Assembly (NCBI GenBank): GCA_947479535.1
Contig: CANJZQ010000008.1
Location: 1-64,000, forward strand
From: Oligoflexales bacterium
GTDB lineage: Bacteria; Bdellovibrionota_B; Oligoflexia; Oligoflexales; RGVZ01
DNA length: 64,000 bases
Direction: 5' to 3'
The notes under the pieces were generated by a model. The model had not been told where the DNA came from and searched no databases. It worked only from the letters and a program-made list of their open reading frames with translations. This document shows positions 44,562 through 52,563 of the stretch, in pieces. Numbering within the stretch: position 1 is the first letter of the stretch; each line of letters starts with the position of its first letter. Both the position numbers and the translations under genes were made by a program.

Positions 44562-45323
44562 CTAGTGGGCAGCAGCGGTGAAACCTTCTGCTTCCGACTT
44601 GGCGCGCGCGATCCAGTAGATCATGACGCCGTAGAAGGCCTTGGCAAGGACGTCAGAGATCGCGTACCCGACCTGAATACCGACCACAGCGGACTGGGGC
44701 TGGATGCCGAACATCGGGAGCATGTACGTGATCGGGTAGAAGCCCCAGGTCAGGATGAGAAGAAGGCGGATGTTGGTCAAGTAGACTTTTGCTTCGCCCG
44801 GCTGGCTTTCGATTGCGGTGCCCAGCTTGCCCCAGAGGATCATCAGGATGTACGCGAACGGAATCGAAGACAGGGTGCCCCAGACGGCGCGGGTTGCATT
44901 GTCCGTGGCGACTTCTCCTGGGTAACCGAGAGCGATCATCAGGAACGCGGCAATTGCGAGTTTGCCAAAGAGGCCTTCACGCTGGTTTTTCGGGAGGGCC
45001 AAGACGGCAACAAGTTCAACGAGAAGCAGGGGCACGGTGAGCAGCCAGTCGACATAACGGTAAGCATCGTTGAACGGTTTACCGGACGGCATGTACATGT
45101 TGCCGTTCATGGTGAACGCTTCCGTCCAGCTGTTGAAGATACGGAAGTAGTGGTAGCAGGCGATTGCGACGACCAGTGACGAAATCAACAGTGCACCACG
45201 ATACTTCGGAGCAACCTGCGAGCGTGCCGCCAAGAAGAAAATGAAGGCAGCTCCCATGCTTGCGATCGTGAACGAGAACACGTTGTAGACCAGGAAAAAT
45301 TGCGAGGCTGTCAACTCTGTCAT
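44562..45323 (-). CDS. Light-driven proton-pump rhodopsin, proteorhodopsin/xanthorhodopsin-like
   Basis: A seven-helix microbial rhodopsin of 253 residues. The retinal Schiff-base Lys is K228 (DVLAKAFYG). The proton pathway is Asp92 acceptor, Thr96 and Glu103 donor (the D-T-E signature of proton pumps), with His58 as the usual counterion partner. Leu100 equals position 105 of green proteorhodopsin, so a green-absorbing form is predicted. Gly149 lies at the helix-E site equivalent to Gly156 of xanthorhodopsin (Phe152 in green proteorhodopsin), which opens the antenna fenestration. The ATG at 45323 follows GAGG by eight bases; a TTG at 45329 is less likely. Confidence 0.95.
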   Translation of the reverse strand: MTELTASQFFLVYNVFSFTIASMGAAFIFFLAARSQVAPKYRGALLISSLVVAIACYHYFRIFNSWTEAFTMNGNMYMPSGKPFNDAYRYVDWLLTVPLLLVELVAVLALPKNQREGLFGKLAIAAFLMIALGYPGEVATDNATRAVWGTLSSIPFAYILMILWGKLGTAIESQPGEAKVYLTNIRLLLILTWGFYPITYMLPMFGIQPQSAVVGIQVGYAISDVLAKAFYGVMIYWIARAKSEAEGFTAAAH

Positions 45324-45386
45324 ATCCAAGACCTCATCTGAACGGGGTTTAAATAAGTCAAAAAAACAAATAGAATTAGGGAACTA

Positions 45387-45400
45387 TGAGAATGGTCTCA
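45387..45400. promoter_or_regulatory. Inverted repeat upstream of the rhodopsin
   Basis: TGAGA-ATGG-TCTCA, a 5-bp perfect dyad around four bases, lies 64 bases upstream of the rhodopsin ATG. It could be an operator for a repressor or activator, but promoter hexamers could not be assigned with confidence here. Confidence 0.35.
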
Positions 45401-45441
45401 CGTTTTTTCTAACGAGGTCAACTTTGGCGAGCAGGGCGATT

Positions 45442-46152
45442 TTAGCGGCAGTGATCCAAAAAGGCTTTGACGAGCAGCCAGCCGTCACGGGTGCGCGCCT
45501 CTGACTCTGGTGTGACAGAGGCTTGGGTGTTTGGCGGGTCGATTTGCTGATTCACCAAAAAACCAGATGTGGCCTCCGGGTGGGTCTGCAGGCTCCATGC
45601 TGGCAGAGATTCGTGTTCCAGGCCATCAACAGCGACTTCAGAGCTTGTTGCCATCACTTTGAATCCCGCGGGAGGTGCAATGACGGCCTCGCGGTGGGAT
45701 CGCAGCAAGGACCGTGAACCCGCAGCAGCCAGGCGGGATTGCTTTAGCTCGACTGGATAAAATCCTTTTAGCTTTTCCTGATCCTGGCGAACAAATCCCA
45801 CTGCTGCCCCGTGCATGTGAGCTAGCAATTGATGGCCGAAACAAAATCCAAAAAAAGGAACTCCCCGCGCGATGTGCGGGTGCAGCCATGACGCCAGTTC
45901 AATCTGCCACGGCAGTTGATCGTGAACGCTCGAGGCGCTGCCTAACACAATGATTCCTGCGATCGTCAAATGTCCTGCAGCGGCGCGCTGATTTGCGTGA
46001 GCGAGGGTTGCCAGGCCGCAAATGCCGGGCAAGTGATAGCTGGCGCGAAGCGGTGAAAGTCGGGAGATATGATTGAAGCAATCAGCCTCCGGGGTGTGCG
46101 CTGCCGGATCCACCACGATCAGCTCGCGGTCGAAGGAATCGGAAACCCTCAC
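45442..46152 (-). CDS. Class I glutamine amidotransferase-like protein
   Basis: A 236-residue stand-alone GATase1 domain. FFGFCFGHQLLAHMHG has the nucleophilic Cys in a G-x-C-x-G elbow and SLQTHPEATSGF the catalytic His-Glu. The usual GMP-synthetase-type GATase has this layout, but no synthetase partner is nearby, so the amination target is unknown. The GTG start at 46152 overlaps the stop of the Cys-rich gene by four bases. Its stop is about 120 bases from the rhodopsin start. The N-terminal 60 residues contain several His and Cys and are atypical. Confidence 0.8.
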   Translation of the reverse strand: MRVSDSFDRELIVVDPAAHTPEADCFNHISRLSPLRASYHLPGICGLATLAHANQRAAAGHLTIAGIIVLGSASSVHDQLPWQIELASWLHPHIARGVPFFGFCFGHQLLAHMHGAAVGFVRQDQEKLKGFYPVELKQSRLAAAGSRSLLRSHREAVIAPPAGFKVMATSSEVAVDGLEHESLPAWSLQTHPEATSGFLVNQQIDPPNTQASVTPESEARTRDGWLLVKAFLDHCR

Positions 46153-46448
46153 GTCAGTTTTACCTCGGAAGAATCTATTGGCTTGGTGGCACTACCGGTT
46201 TTGGTGTTCCGGAATGGGTCTTGGAAATCACACTTTTTGGTCAAGCGCATGGAGAGCGCCGTGGTTTTCGTGAGGTTTTCCTCGCGGGTCAAGGCAGCCT
46301 TGGGATGATTGTCTTCAGCGAAGACCACAATGTTGCAAAAGCTGCAGCGGACTTCGGTGTGAGCAACGGGTGCGGCGTCACTGTCAAAGGTAATGTGAAA
46401 ACGACGGGAGCAAACCGGATTGTCGACGATCAACTTCGTGTACGACAT
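46149..46448 (-). CDS. Small Cys-rich hypothetical protein
   Basis: An ATG at 46448 preceded by AAGGGG starts a protein of 99 residues. It contains VDNPVCSRRFHI and VRCSFCNIVVFAED, a spacing that could form one zinc or iron-sulfur site with two further His or Cys ligands not obvious. A strongly polar C-terminal half follows. No family was recognised. It is coupled to the GATase gene downstream by a GTGA overlap, which suggests joint function. Confidence 0.65.
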   Translation of the reverse strand: MSYTKLIVDNPVCSRRFHITFDSDAAPVAHTEVRCSFCNIVVFAEDNHPKAALTREENLTKTTALSMRLTKKCDFQDPFRNTKTGSATKPIDSSEVKLT

Positions 46449-46502
46449 GAACACCCCTTGCGAAATACGGCGCAAAATTGAACTTCCGGATCATAGACCG
46501 GT

Positions 46503-47624
46503 TCAAGGGGTCACGGCAATATCCAAGGCCGCATGGCTGACCAGTGCGAAATCAGCCCCAAGGTTGCTTTCCAGGGAAGCCGGGAGGGAGGCCCAAGGCA
46601 CAAAGGCCGATTGGCCGGCTGGTACTCTGACGGCACCAAGGTTAAGGCTGCCATCTAGAACAGTGATTGCAGCAAATCCTTGGCCTCCATGGACTTCAAG
46701 GTGGCAAGTTGCACCCGGGAGCATTTGGATGCGGTGCACCGCATAGTTTTCATTGGTGGGAAAGGTCAGAACATTCAGACCTTTACCCGGCTGGCTGCGA
46801 CTGGCCGTCCGCTTGGTTGACTGGGCGAATTCGTGTCCATGTTGTGTTGCAGGGTCAAATATCTTCAGGGCTTCTTCCACATGTAGTTCCCGGGGTGTCC
46901 CCGCGACAGGGTCCTCGTATCCTTGGGCATTGTAGCGGCGGTTCCAATCCCAAACACGATAGGTTTTGCCGCTCTTGCCAAATTTTATGCGCTGCGGCTC
47001 TAACATGGTGATTCCCGGTCCGATGGCATGCAGGATGCCAGGGCTCAATTCAAAATAATCGCCTTCTTGGACTGGAACAAATTGCAGGTCATCCGCAGAA
47101 AATTTGCCAGTGGTCAGGGCCTCACGCAGGGAATCCTTGTCCCAGGGGCGTTTCAGGCCGATGTAGATTCCGGAATTAGGTTCTGCGTGAAGGATGAGCC
47201 AGGATTCGGGTTTACCGCATTCGTGGGGCTTCAAGGCCAGATCATCATCGGTGGGATGGACCTGCACGGAAAGTGGCGATGATGCGTTGACTAATTTTAC
47301 GAGGATGGGACAACTTGCCTGCTCCGCCCATTCACGGGCCAGGAGTGGCGAGATCATCGCTTCCGGGTTGGCGGAAATGGCTTTCTGCAATGTTTGCCCG
47401 GTTGGATTTCCCTTCGCGTCAACAATTTGAGATGGAAAATCAGGGTCACAGGAAATCTCCCAAGATTCTCCGATCCATGTTTCTGTGGAATGGTTTCTCT
47501 TGTACCGCGCATGGATTTCCTGCCCGGCCCAAGGGGTCCGCGAGCGCGGGGTAAAGTTGTCGGGGGCCAAAAGCAACGGCTGTAATTTCGTCTCTGGCGT
47601 CGTATTGGGATTTATCGCGTTCAT
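46503..47624 (-). CDS. manA: Mannose-6-phosphate isomerase, class I
   Basis: The cupin-fold isomerase interconverts fructose-6-phosphate and mannose-6-phosphate, feeding GDP-mannose synthesis. QVHPTDDDL and GKPESW contain zinc-binding His and Glu residues, and SPGILHAIGPGITMLEPQR is the conserved active-site region. At 373 residues it has a typical length for the class I group. The ATG at 47624 has GGAAG upstream and lies one base from the HIT stop, so the two are one transcript. Sugar donors for surface or carotenoid glycosylation may depend on it, which is inference. Confidence 0.9.
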   Translation of the reverse strand: MNAINPNTTPETKLQPLLLAPDNFTPRSRTPWAGQEIHARYKRNHSTETWIGESWEISCDPDFPSQIVDAKGNPTGQTLQKAISANPEAMISPLLAREWAEQASCPILVKLVNASSPLSVQVHPTDDDLALKPHECGKPESWLILHAEPNSGIYIGLKRPWDKDSLREALTTGKFSADDLQFVPVQEGDYFELSPGILHAIGPGITMLEPQRIKFGKSGKTYRVWDWNRRYNAQGYEDPVAGTPRELHVEEALKIFDPATQHGHEFAQSTKRTASRSQPGKGLNVLTFPTNENYAVHRIQMLPGATCHLEVHGGQGFAAITVLDGSLNLGAVRVPAGQSAFVPWASLPASLESNLGADFALVSHAALDIAVTP

Positions 47625-47625
47625 A

Positions 47626-47976
47626 TCAACTTCCAAAAGTCCCAAGGGGTTCCCCGCCTAGAATGTGTGCGTGGACATAAAAAACCGTCTGTCCGGCATC
47701 CCGTCCCGTGTTCAGGACAACCCTGTAGCCACTTTGAAGCAGGCCCAGGTGTTCGGCTGCCTTGCTCACTCCAATCAAAAAGGCACTAATGTTTGATGGC
47801 GATTGATCCTTCAAGTCGCTGAGGCTGGCGGCGCGGCGCTTCGGGATCACGAGCACATGGACCTTGGCCTGCGGCTGGATGTCCTTGAAAGCGAGCACAT
47901 CGTCGTCCTCGTAAACGATCGCGGCAGGAATCTCGCGCGCAAGGATCTTGTCAAAAATGGTGTCCGATCCCTGCAT
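47626..47976 (-). CDS. HIT-family (Hint-like) hydrolase
   Basis: A 116-residue HIT protein: the N-terminal FDKILAREIPAAIVYEDDDVLAF and C-terminal GQTVFYVHAHILGG blocks are those of Hint. The active-site HxHxHxx signature is present except that the first His is Tyr (YVHAHIL); the central His, the nucleophile in Hint, is kept. Hint-type enzymes hydrolyse adenosine phosphoramidates and acyl-adenylates. The start has AAAAGGA upstream. It is divergent from the lipoprotein gene at 48013. Confidence 0.88.
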   Translation of the reverse strand: MQGSDTIFDKILAREIPAAIVYEDDDVLAFKDIQPQAKVHVLVIPKRRAASLSDLKDQSPSNISAFLIGVSKAAEHLGLLQSGYRVVLNTGRDAGQTVFYVHAHILGGEPLGTFGS

Positions 47977-48012
47977 CGTAACGGTCCTTTTGCTACAATA
48001 TTGAAGGTCATC

Positions 48013-49044
48013 ATGAAGATCTTCCCGGAGATCATATCAGCGAGCGGGGTTCCCTTGAAACGGATTAGTTTGAGTTGGATAATCATGGTTGCACTCGCGT
48101 CGGTGGCGGTTACGGCCTGTCGCGATCGTGGAAGTGCGTCTGCCCGGATCAAATCCTATGAGGAAAACGGGGTCGTCTGGGGTTGGGGTGATGTTCGTCT
48201 GGCTGCCGCCCCGGTCACAACGGGCATTTTTCTGGACCGCCTGCCATCTGGGGCGCCCAATGGGCAGACCTTCAAGCTGGTTGGCGCAGATTCCAGCAGT
48301 GCAAGCACCACGGACCTGTTTTACGCGGACTGGCATCCACTTTTGGACTCCTTGCAGCCAGTGGTTTTTGCTTCTCAATTTTACTTGCAAGACCGCTCTG
48401 GTGCCCGCGGCACCATGGATGTCTACGTTAAACTGAAGAAGCCTGGTCGGACCTGGCCCGACGCATTTACCCTGGCGGTTGGTACGGCAGACGTCCGTAA
48501 CGCGAGCGCAGGACGTTACCCGGTCCGCCTGTCGGATGGGCTAAAGGTATCTTTGATTTCTGCAGGGCAACAACATGGTGCCGTTGCTTTTCATTATGCC
48601 GATCTGCCATATGATTCGGGCAATTCAGATATCGGCACCAGCCCACCACCAGAAAACCGCCTCGAGGCGGACGGTTTTGCCACCACCCAACGCGGGGGAC
48701 AAACCCTTTGGTCTCTGGCTGCTGGGGGTCAGGGAAAGCTGACTTTTATTTCGAAGGCCCTTCAAGCCAAGCCTGAAGATCATCCACGCCTTTGTCATGA
48801 CAAGTTCTTTGCCGTCGCGCGCACGGCTGGCAATCAGGTGAATAAAAGTTGCAAGTTGACCCTGGCTCCTGCGGACGGAAGTTCCGGCTGGTTGACCTGT
48901 GCGGTTTTTGTACAGATCGACAATCCCGCAACGAACACTGAAAAAACATGCCGGGTGATCGGTTCATTTTTGGGAGATGCAACTCATGGCGATCCGTCTG
49001 ATCAACTCTCTGCAGTGATTGTGCTGGCGGGAGATTCCCAGTGA
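48013..49044 (+). CDS. Lipoprotein of unknown function
   Basis: An ATG at 48013 with AAGG at eight bases starts a protein with a signal ending AVTAC (lipidated Cys36). The mature region of about 308 residues is mostly beta-strand-like, with Gly/Ser/Asp turns and three Cys close to the C-terminus (CHDK, CKLT, CAVF/CRVI) that may form disulfides. No family was recognised. The frame is open to 47803 but those residues overlap the HIT gene antisense and are not needed. It overlaps the following gene by four bases. Confidence 0.72.
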   Translation: MKIFPEIISASGVPLKRISLSWIIMVALASVAVTACRDRGSASARIKSYEENGVVWGWGDVRLAAAPVTTGIFLDRLPSGAPNGQTFKLVGADSSSASTTDLFYADWHPLLDSLQPVVFASQFYLQDRSGARGTMDVYVKLKKPGRTWPDAFTLAVGTADVRNASAGRYPVRLSDGLKVSLISAGQQHGAVAFHYADLPYDSGNSDIGTSPPPENRLEADGFATTQRGGQTLWSLAAGGQGKLTFISKALQAKPEDHPRLCHDKFFAVARTAGNQVNKSCKLTLAPADGSSGWLTCAVFVQIDNPATNTEKTCRVIGSFLGDATHGDPSDQLSAVIVLAGDSQ

Positions 49045-49577
49045 ATGGCCCAAAAGGTGCACCGCGAAGCAGTGAAAAGCCCCCAGGCGAATTGCGTCCA
49101 CCGCGGCGTTTTTATGGGCTTGCCCTGGCTGTGGCGACATTGCGGGAATTGGACCCGGTGACCCGCCGCAGCATCATGGAAGATTTGCAAGGGCGGATGC
49201 CCCACTTGGCCTTGCTGGCAGACCACTGCGAATTTATTTTTAGTGATTTTCAGCTTTTAGAGGATGCGAGCCTTTTTGACGCCTTTAACCGTTTCGGTGA
49301 CAAGGATTGGGCCGTTGCGTGGAAACTGATGGACGAGCCATTGAAGTTACGGTTGGCCGGCCTGCTTCGAGAGGATCGGCGTAAAGAGTTCCTTGACTTT
49401 GCTGCTGCGCAGCCCAAAATGCCACGCGCACAGGTCGTGGCTGTCCAGTTTCATCTGGCCAGGCGGACGAGAGATTTGTTGCGGTTGGGAAAACTAAGGA
49501 TGCGAAGCCGGACGGTTGCACGCCGTGCCGAATTTCGAAGCAAACATAAACAGCCACCCGGCGGGAGTAAATCGTGA
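49041..49577 (+). CDS. FliG C-terminal-domain-like protein
   Basis: A 178-residue protein in which residues about 44-121 follow the FliG C-terminal torque domain: SIMEDLQGRMPHLALLADHCEFIFSDFQLLEDASLF, then DKDWAVAWKLMDEPLKLRLAGLLREDRR. This matches the position and spacing of FTFDDLVKIDDRG and VDKWKIALKTASE in FliG of this window (12754-13755). The N-terminal FliG domain is absent and a basic C-terminal tail is added. Coupled by a four-base overlap to the preceding lipoprotein and to the gene downstream. The homology is my reading by eye. Confidence 0.6.
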   Translation: MNGPKGAPRSSEKPPGELRPPRRFYGLALAVATLRELDPVTRRSIMEDLQGRMPHLALLADHCEFIFSDFQLLEDASLFDAFNRFGDKDWAVAWKLMDEPLKLRLAGLLREDRRKEFLDFAAAQPKMPRAQVVAVQFHLARRTRDLLRLGKLRMRSRTVARRAEFRSKHKQPPGGSKS

Positions 49578-49783
49578 TGGTGCCTTTTCGTGTGTTCGAT
49601 CGTGAGAAAAAAGAAATGTGGATCGTCCTGAATTATCAGAGTGTGGGAGCGACGGGGAGTTACCTGATGTCCCGCGAGGATGACGGCGATGGCGACGGTG
49701 AAATGCGCGTTGTGCGTCAGGAAGACATCGTAAAGTATCGTCTGGTGGACTTTTTGGAAGAGTCGGACGAATACCAGAGTTAA
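49574..49783 (+). CDS. Small hypothetical protein
   Basis: A 69-residue acidic protein that begins with GTG at 49574 (or ATG at 49577), overlapping the FliG-C-like gene by four bases. MWIVLNYQSVGATGSYLMSRED suggests a small beta domain; a Gly-Asp repeat (DDGDGDG) follows, and the C-terminus is acidic. No family was recognised. Translational coupling to the FliG-C-like gene suggests a joint function. A strong terminator follows. Confidence 0.6.
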   Translation: MMVPFRVFDREKKEMWIVLNYQSVGATGSYLMSREDDGDGDGEMRVVRQEDIVKYRLVDFLEESDEYQS

Positions 49784-49786
49784 AAG

Positions 49787-49827
49787 AAACCCCCGCAAGC
49801 TTGTCGTTTGCGGGGGTTTTCTTTTTC
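49787..49827. terminator. Bidirectional terminator
   Basis: A stem of about 12 bp (AAACCCCCGCAA pairing with TTTGCGGGGGTTT) with an eight-base loop is flanked by A-rich sequence on one side and TTCTTTTTC on the other. It lies between convergent genes, the small protein at 49574 and HU at 49845, and would end both. Confidence 0.9.
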
Positions 49828-49844
49828 AGACCTGTTTCGCTGGA

Positions 49845-50117
49845 CTAGCGAACTGATTCCTTCAGTTCCTTGCCAGGGCGGAAAACCGGAACCTTGCGAG
49901 CCGGGATCTGGATCTCTTCGCCGGTTTGCGGGTTGCGGCCAACGCGAGCCTTGCGGTTCGAGACAGCGAAGGTGCCGAAGCCAACCAGCTTCACGCCGTC
50001 TTTTTTCTTGATGTTTTTCGAGACGGTGTCAACGAAAGCATCGAGCAGACGCTCGGTGTCGGCCTTCGTGGCGCTCGTCATTTTGGAAATTTGCTCGATC
50101 AGATCTGCCTTGTTCAT
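49845..50117 (-). CDS. hup: DNA-binding protein HU
   Basis: A 90-residue HU/IHF family protein: MNKADLIEQISKMTSATKADTERLLDAF, then VKLVGFGTFAVSNRKARVGRNPQTGE with the beta-arm GRNPQTGEEIQIPARKVPVFRPGKEL that inserts into the DNA minor groove. A GGGGGGG site lies before the ATG at 50117; the longer open frame to 50165 is not needed. It is a monocistronic nucleoid protein. Confidence 0.96.
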   Translation of the reverse strand: MNKADLIEQISKMTSATKADTERLLDAFVDTVSKNIKKKDGVKLVGFGTFAVSNRKARVGRNPQTGEEIQIPARKVPVFRPGKELKESVR

Positions 50118-50280
50118 GGACCCCCCCAAGAAACTTGTAACTAATCTTGTGACGCTTGAGTTCACACCTGATTGGGGTGAGACTTACAGGGGGGCGTGAT
50201 CTTGTCAAGAGTTTGTCTTTTGCGGGTTTTGATTTTCTTTGCCCTTTGCGCCTGGAACGTTTTTTTGGGATGTAAAATAC

Positions 50281-50955
50281 ATGAAAAAGCACTTGCCAAG
50301 TGGAACAGATCGGATGCTGATATTACTATTGTTCCTTTTCCCATGGTCACCGGTCAGGGCTGCAGTGCCTGAAATTGCCGATCGTCTCGTCCTTTCCGTC
50401 AGCGGTTCCTCCTATTCCCAGCGGCACGTCGCAGTCTGGTTCGTGGTTCGCGAGTTGTTGCAGGAAGAGGTTGCAACTCAAAAGCAAAAAGACAAGACCC
50501 CACTTCTGAGTGAAATTGCCTCAGGCTGGAAAAGCGTGATTGAGAAGTTTGGAGAGGACATGGTCATCCGACAGGAGGCGGCTCGCTTGGGAAGTTTTCA
50601 ACCATCAGCCAAAGCGCAGATAAAGGCCAACGAACGAATCATGGCGCGACGCAAAGTCGATCGCGATGGTAACGCAGCCCTGTCAGCTCTGGCAGTCACA
50701 GACGATGAAATTTCTAATTTTACCGGCACCATCCTTCAGGTCGAAGGCTTTCGCAAGAGCCGCGACCGCCAGGGTCCCGGGGCCCAAGATTTGTCTAAGA
50801 ACTCGTCGCAGACTTTGTCGGGCGGAAGTTGGCTTGGAGACTTGAAGGCCCGGTCGGTGATCCGAATTTATGGCGGTGGGGAAACATGGGTGCCGTTGGC
50901 ATTTCCAGGCGGACTCACCCCGGCAACGCAGCAGAACAAAGGAGTCCCAGAGTGA
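50281..50955 (+). CDS. Exported protein with SurA-N-like region
   Basis: A signal peptide (MLILLLFLFPWSPVRA) starts at the ATG at 50281. The mature 200 residues, including RLVLSVSGSSYSQRHVAVWFVVRELLQEEV and EKFGEDMVIRQEAARLG, resemble the helical N-terminal chaperone part of SurA/PpiD-type proteins; no PPIase domain follows. The last part is basic and Gly/Ser-rich. A periplasmic chaperone role is a guess. It overlaps the following acetyltransferase by four bases (GTGA). Confidence 0.6.
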   Translation: MKKHLPSGTDRMLILLLFLFPWSPVRAAVPEIADRLVLSVSGSSYSQRHVAVWFVVRELLQEEVATQKQKDKTPLLSEIASGWKSVIEKFGEDMVIRQEAARLGSFQPSAKAQIKANERIMARRKVDRDGNAALSALAVTDDEISNFTGTILQVEGFRKSRDRQGPGAQDLSKNSSQTLSGGSWLGDLKARSVIRIYGGGETWVPLAFPGGLTPATQQNKGVPE

Positions 50956-51445
50956 CTGACACAGTGGCCTTTGAGGTCTACCGTAAAAGTCCGGAACACG
51001 TTGCGGGACTGCGCGAAATTTCCGTGCTGTGGCGGCGCGAACCCGGTGGATTCTGGACTTTCGATCAAGTCATCGAGGCCCTGCAACGCCCTGCCGTTAA
51101 ACTATTTTTTATGTGTGCTCCAGGAGAAAACCGGTGGCAGGCTGCGGTCCTCGTTGATGTCGGGCCGTACTCGGCAGATCTTTTGTATGTGTACGTTCGT
51201 CCCGAACTGAGGCGAAGTGGAATTGGTCGAATCGCCATGGGCAACCTGTTCACCTGGCTTGCCAACAATCCCGGTGACCAGCCTGGATCTGCACCCAAAG
51301 AAGAGCTGCTCCTTGAAGTCCGCCTCTCCAACAAACCTGCCATCGCCATGTACGAATCGCTTGGCATGAGTCGTGTTTGTGTCCGGAAAGTTATTATGCA
51401 GATGGCGAAGATGGTCTTGTCTTTAAGCGCAAGGTCAAACCATGA
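50952..51445 (+). pseudogene. rimI: RimI-like acetyltransferase with a C-terminal frameshift
   Basis: From the GTG at 50952 the frame encodes a GNAT domain: YVYVRPELRRSGIGRIAM binds acetyl-CoA and KPAIAMYESLGM is the RimI block. After VCVRK (51389) the frame changes: restoring one A in the run at 51387-51389 gives S-Y-Y-A-D-G-E-D-G-L-V-F, the usual RimI ending, and the stop at 51443-51445 overlaps the heptosyltransferase ATG (ATGA). The as-read frame instead runs to 51566 through unrelated residues. This is either a true one-base deletion or an assembly error in an A-run. Confidence 0.8.
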
Positions 51446-52563
51446 AACGGTTGCCTCAGCTCGATGGCAAGACGATTACCGATCTGGTCTGGCTGCAGAC
51501 CAGTTTCATTGGCGACATGATCCTGACAACCGCAGCCATGGCGGCGGCCAAAGAAGCCTGGCCTGATGTCCGGCAGTCAGTGATCACAACGGCCACCGGC
51601 GTTGCGATTTTTCATGAACTTTCGTTTGTTGACCGGACGTTTCTCTTCGCCAAGCGAAAAGGATCTTTCTTTGGAGCGATACGGGCAACTTCTGGTGCCG
51701 TTCGCGCATGGCACAAACGCCTGCCTTCCACTGGCAACGCCGTCGTCGTTCAAGCCCATAAAAGTTTCAGATCATCGCTGGTCTCCCGACTCACGGGACT
51801 GGCAGTGGTCACCTACCGCGAATCGTCCCGGCTTCCCTTTATTGGGATGACGCGGCTGCGTCTGGTCGACCGGGTGATTCCGTTTCACGAGGCCGCGCGC
51901 ATTGGGATGCTGCTGGAGCCACTGGGCATGAGTCGCGAAAAAATCCTGGCAGCGCGGCCCCGAATCGCCGAATCGCAAGCTGAATCCGGCTCGGAATCAA
52001 AATCCCAATCGTTACCAGGTTCTCCCAAAGCCCTCCGCATTGCAATTGCGCCGGGCAGTGTTTGGGGTACAAAAAGATGGATGCCCGAAAGGTTTGCGCG
52101 GCTTGGTGTCGAGCTTCTGGCGAGGGTTCCTGATTCACGCATCATCTTGACCGGCAGTCCCGATGAAGCCACCTTGTGCGAGGCGATTGAACGCAAGATT
52201 GGCAATCGCATGAGGGTGGAAAATCTAGCGGGTAAAACAGCCCTGAAAGACTTGCCGGCGCTATTTTCCGGATTTGATCTTGTCGTGACAAACGACAGTT
52301 CACCAGTTCATTACGCCGCGGCGGTAAACACGCCGACGGTCGCAATCTTTGGCGCAACGATTCCCCAATTTGGATTTGCGCCACTCGCGCAAAAAAGCAA
52401 AGTCGTGGATGCCGGAACACTTTCCTGCCGGCCATGCAGCGATCATGGACCCCAAGTTTGTCCCGAGGTTCACTTTCGATGCATGAAAGATATTTCTGTC
52501 GAAATGGTCCTTGAGGCTAGCCTCAGCCTTTTTGATATTCCGCAAACACAGCCCGTGAAATGA
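51442..52563 (+). CDS. waaF: ADP-heptose:LPS heptosyltransferase (GT9)
   Basis: A GT9 enzyme of 373 residues. LVWLQTSFIGDMILTTAAM is the N-terminal block, IAIAPGSVWGTKRWMPERFA the donor-binding segment, and VTNDSSPVHYAAAVNTPTVAIFGAT the C-terminal acceptor/donor loop. It adds heptose to the lipopolysaccharide core in the cytoplasm. The WaaF (second heptose) type fits best; WaaC is a possible alternative. The ATG overlaps the end of the repaired rimI frame. Its 3' end overlaps the acyl-CoA dehydrogenase end by about 40 bases on the other strand. Confidence 0.88.
   Translation: MKRLPQLDGKTITDLVWLQTSFIGDMILTTAAMAAAKEAWPDVRQSVITTATGVAIFHELSFVDRTFLFAKRKGSFFGAIRATSGAVRAWHKRLPSTGNAVVVQAHKSFRSSLVSRLTGLAVVTYRESSRLPFIGMTRLRLVDRVIPFHEAARIGMLLEPLGMSREKILAARPRIAESQAESGSESKSQSLPGSPKALRIAIAPGSVWGTKRWMPERFARLGVELLARVPDSRIILTGSPDEATLCEAIERKIGNRMRVENLAGKTALKDLPALFSGFDLVVTNDSSPVHYAAAVNTPTVAIFGATIPQFGFAPLAQKSKVVDAGTLSCRPCSDHGPQVCPEVHFRCMKDISVEMVLEASLSLFDIPQTQPVK

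Noticed and set aside
48467-48649. Small frame antisense to the lipoprotein at 48013
   Set aside because: Entirely within a well-supported coding gene on the other strand.
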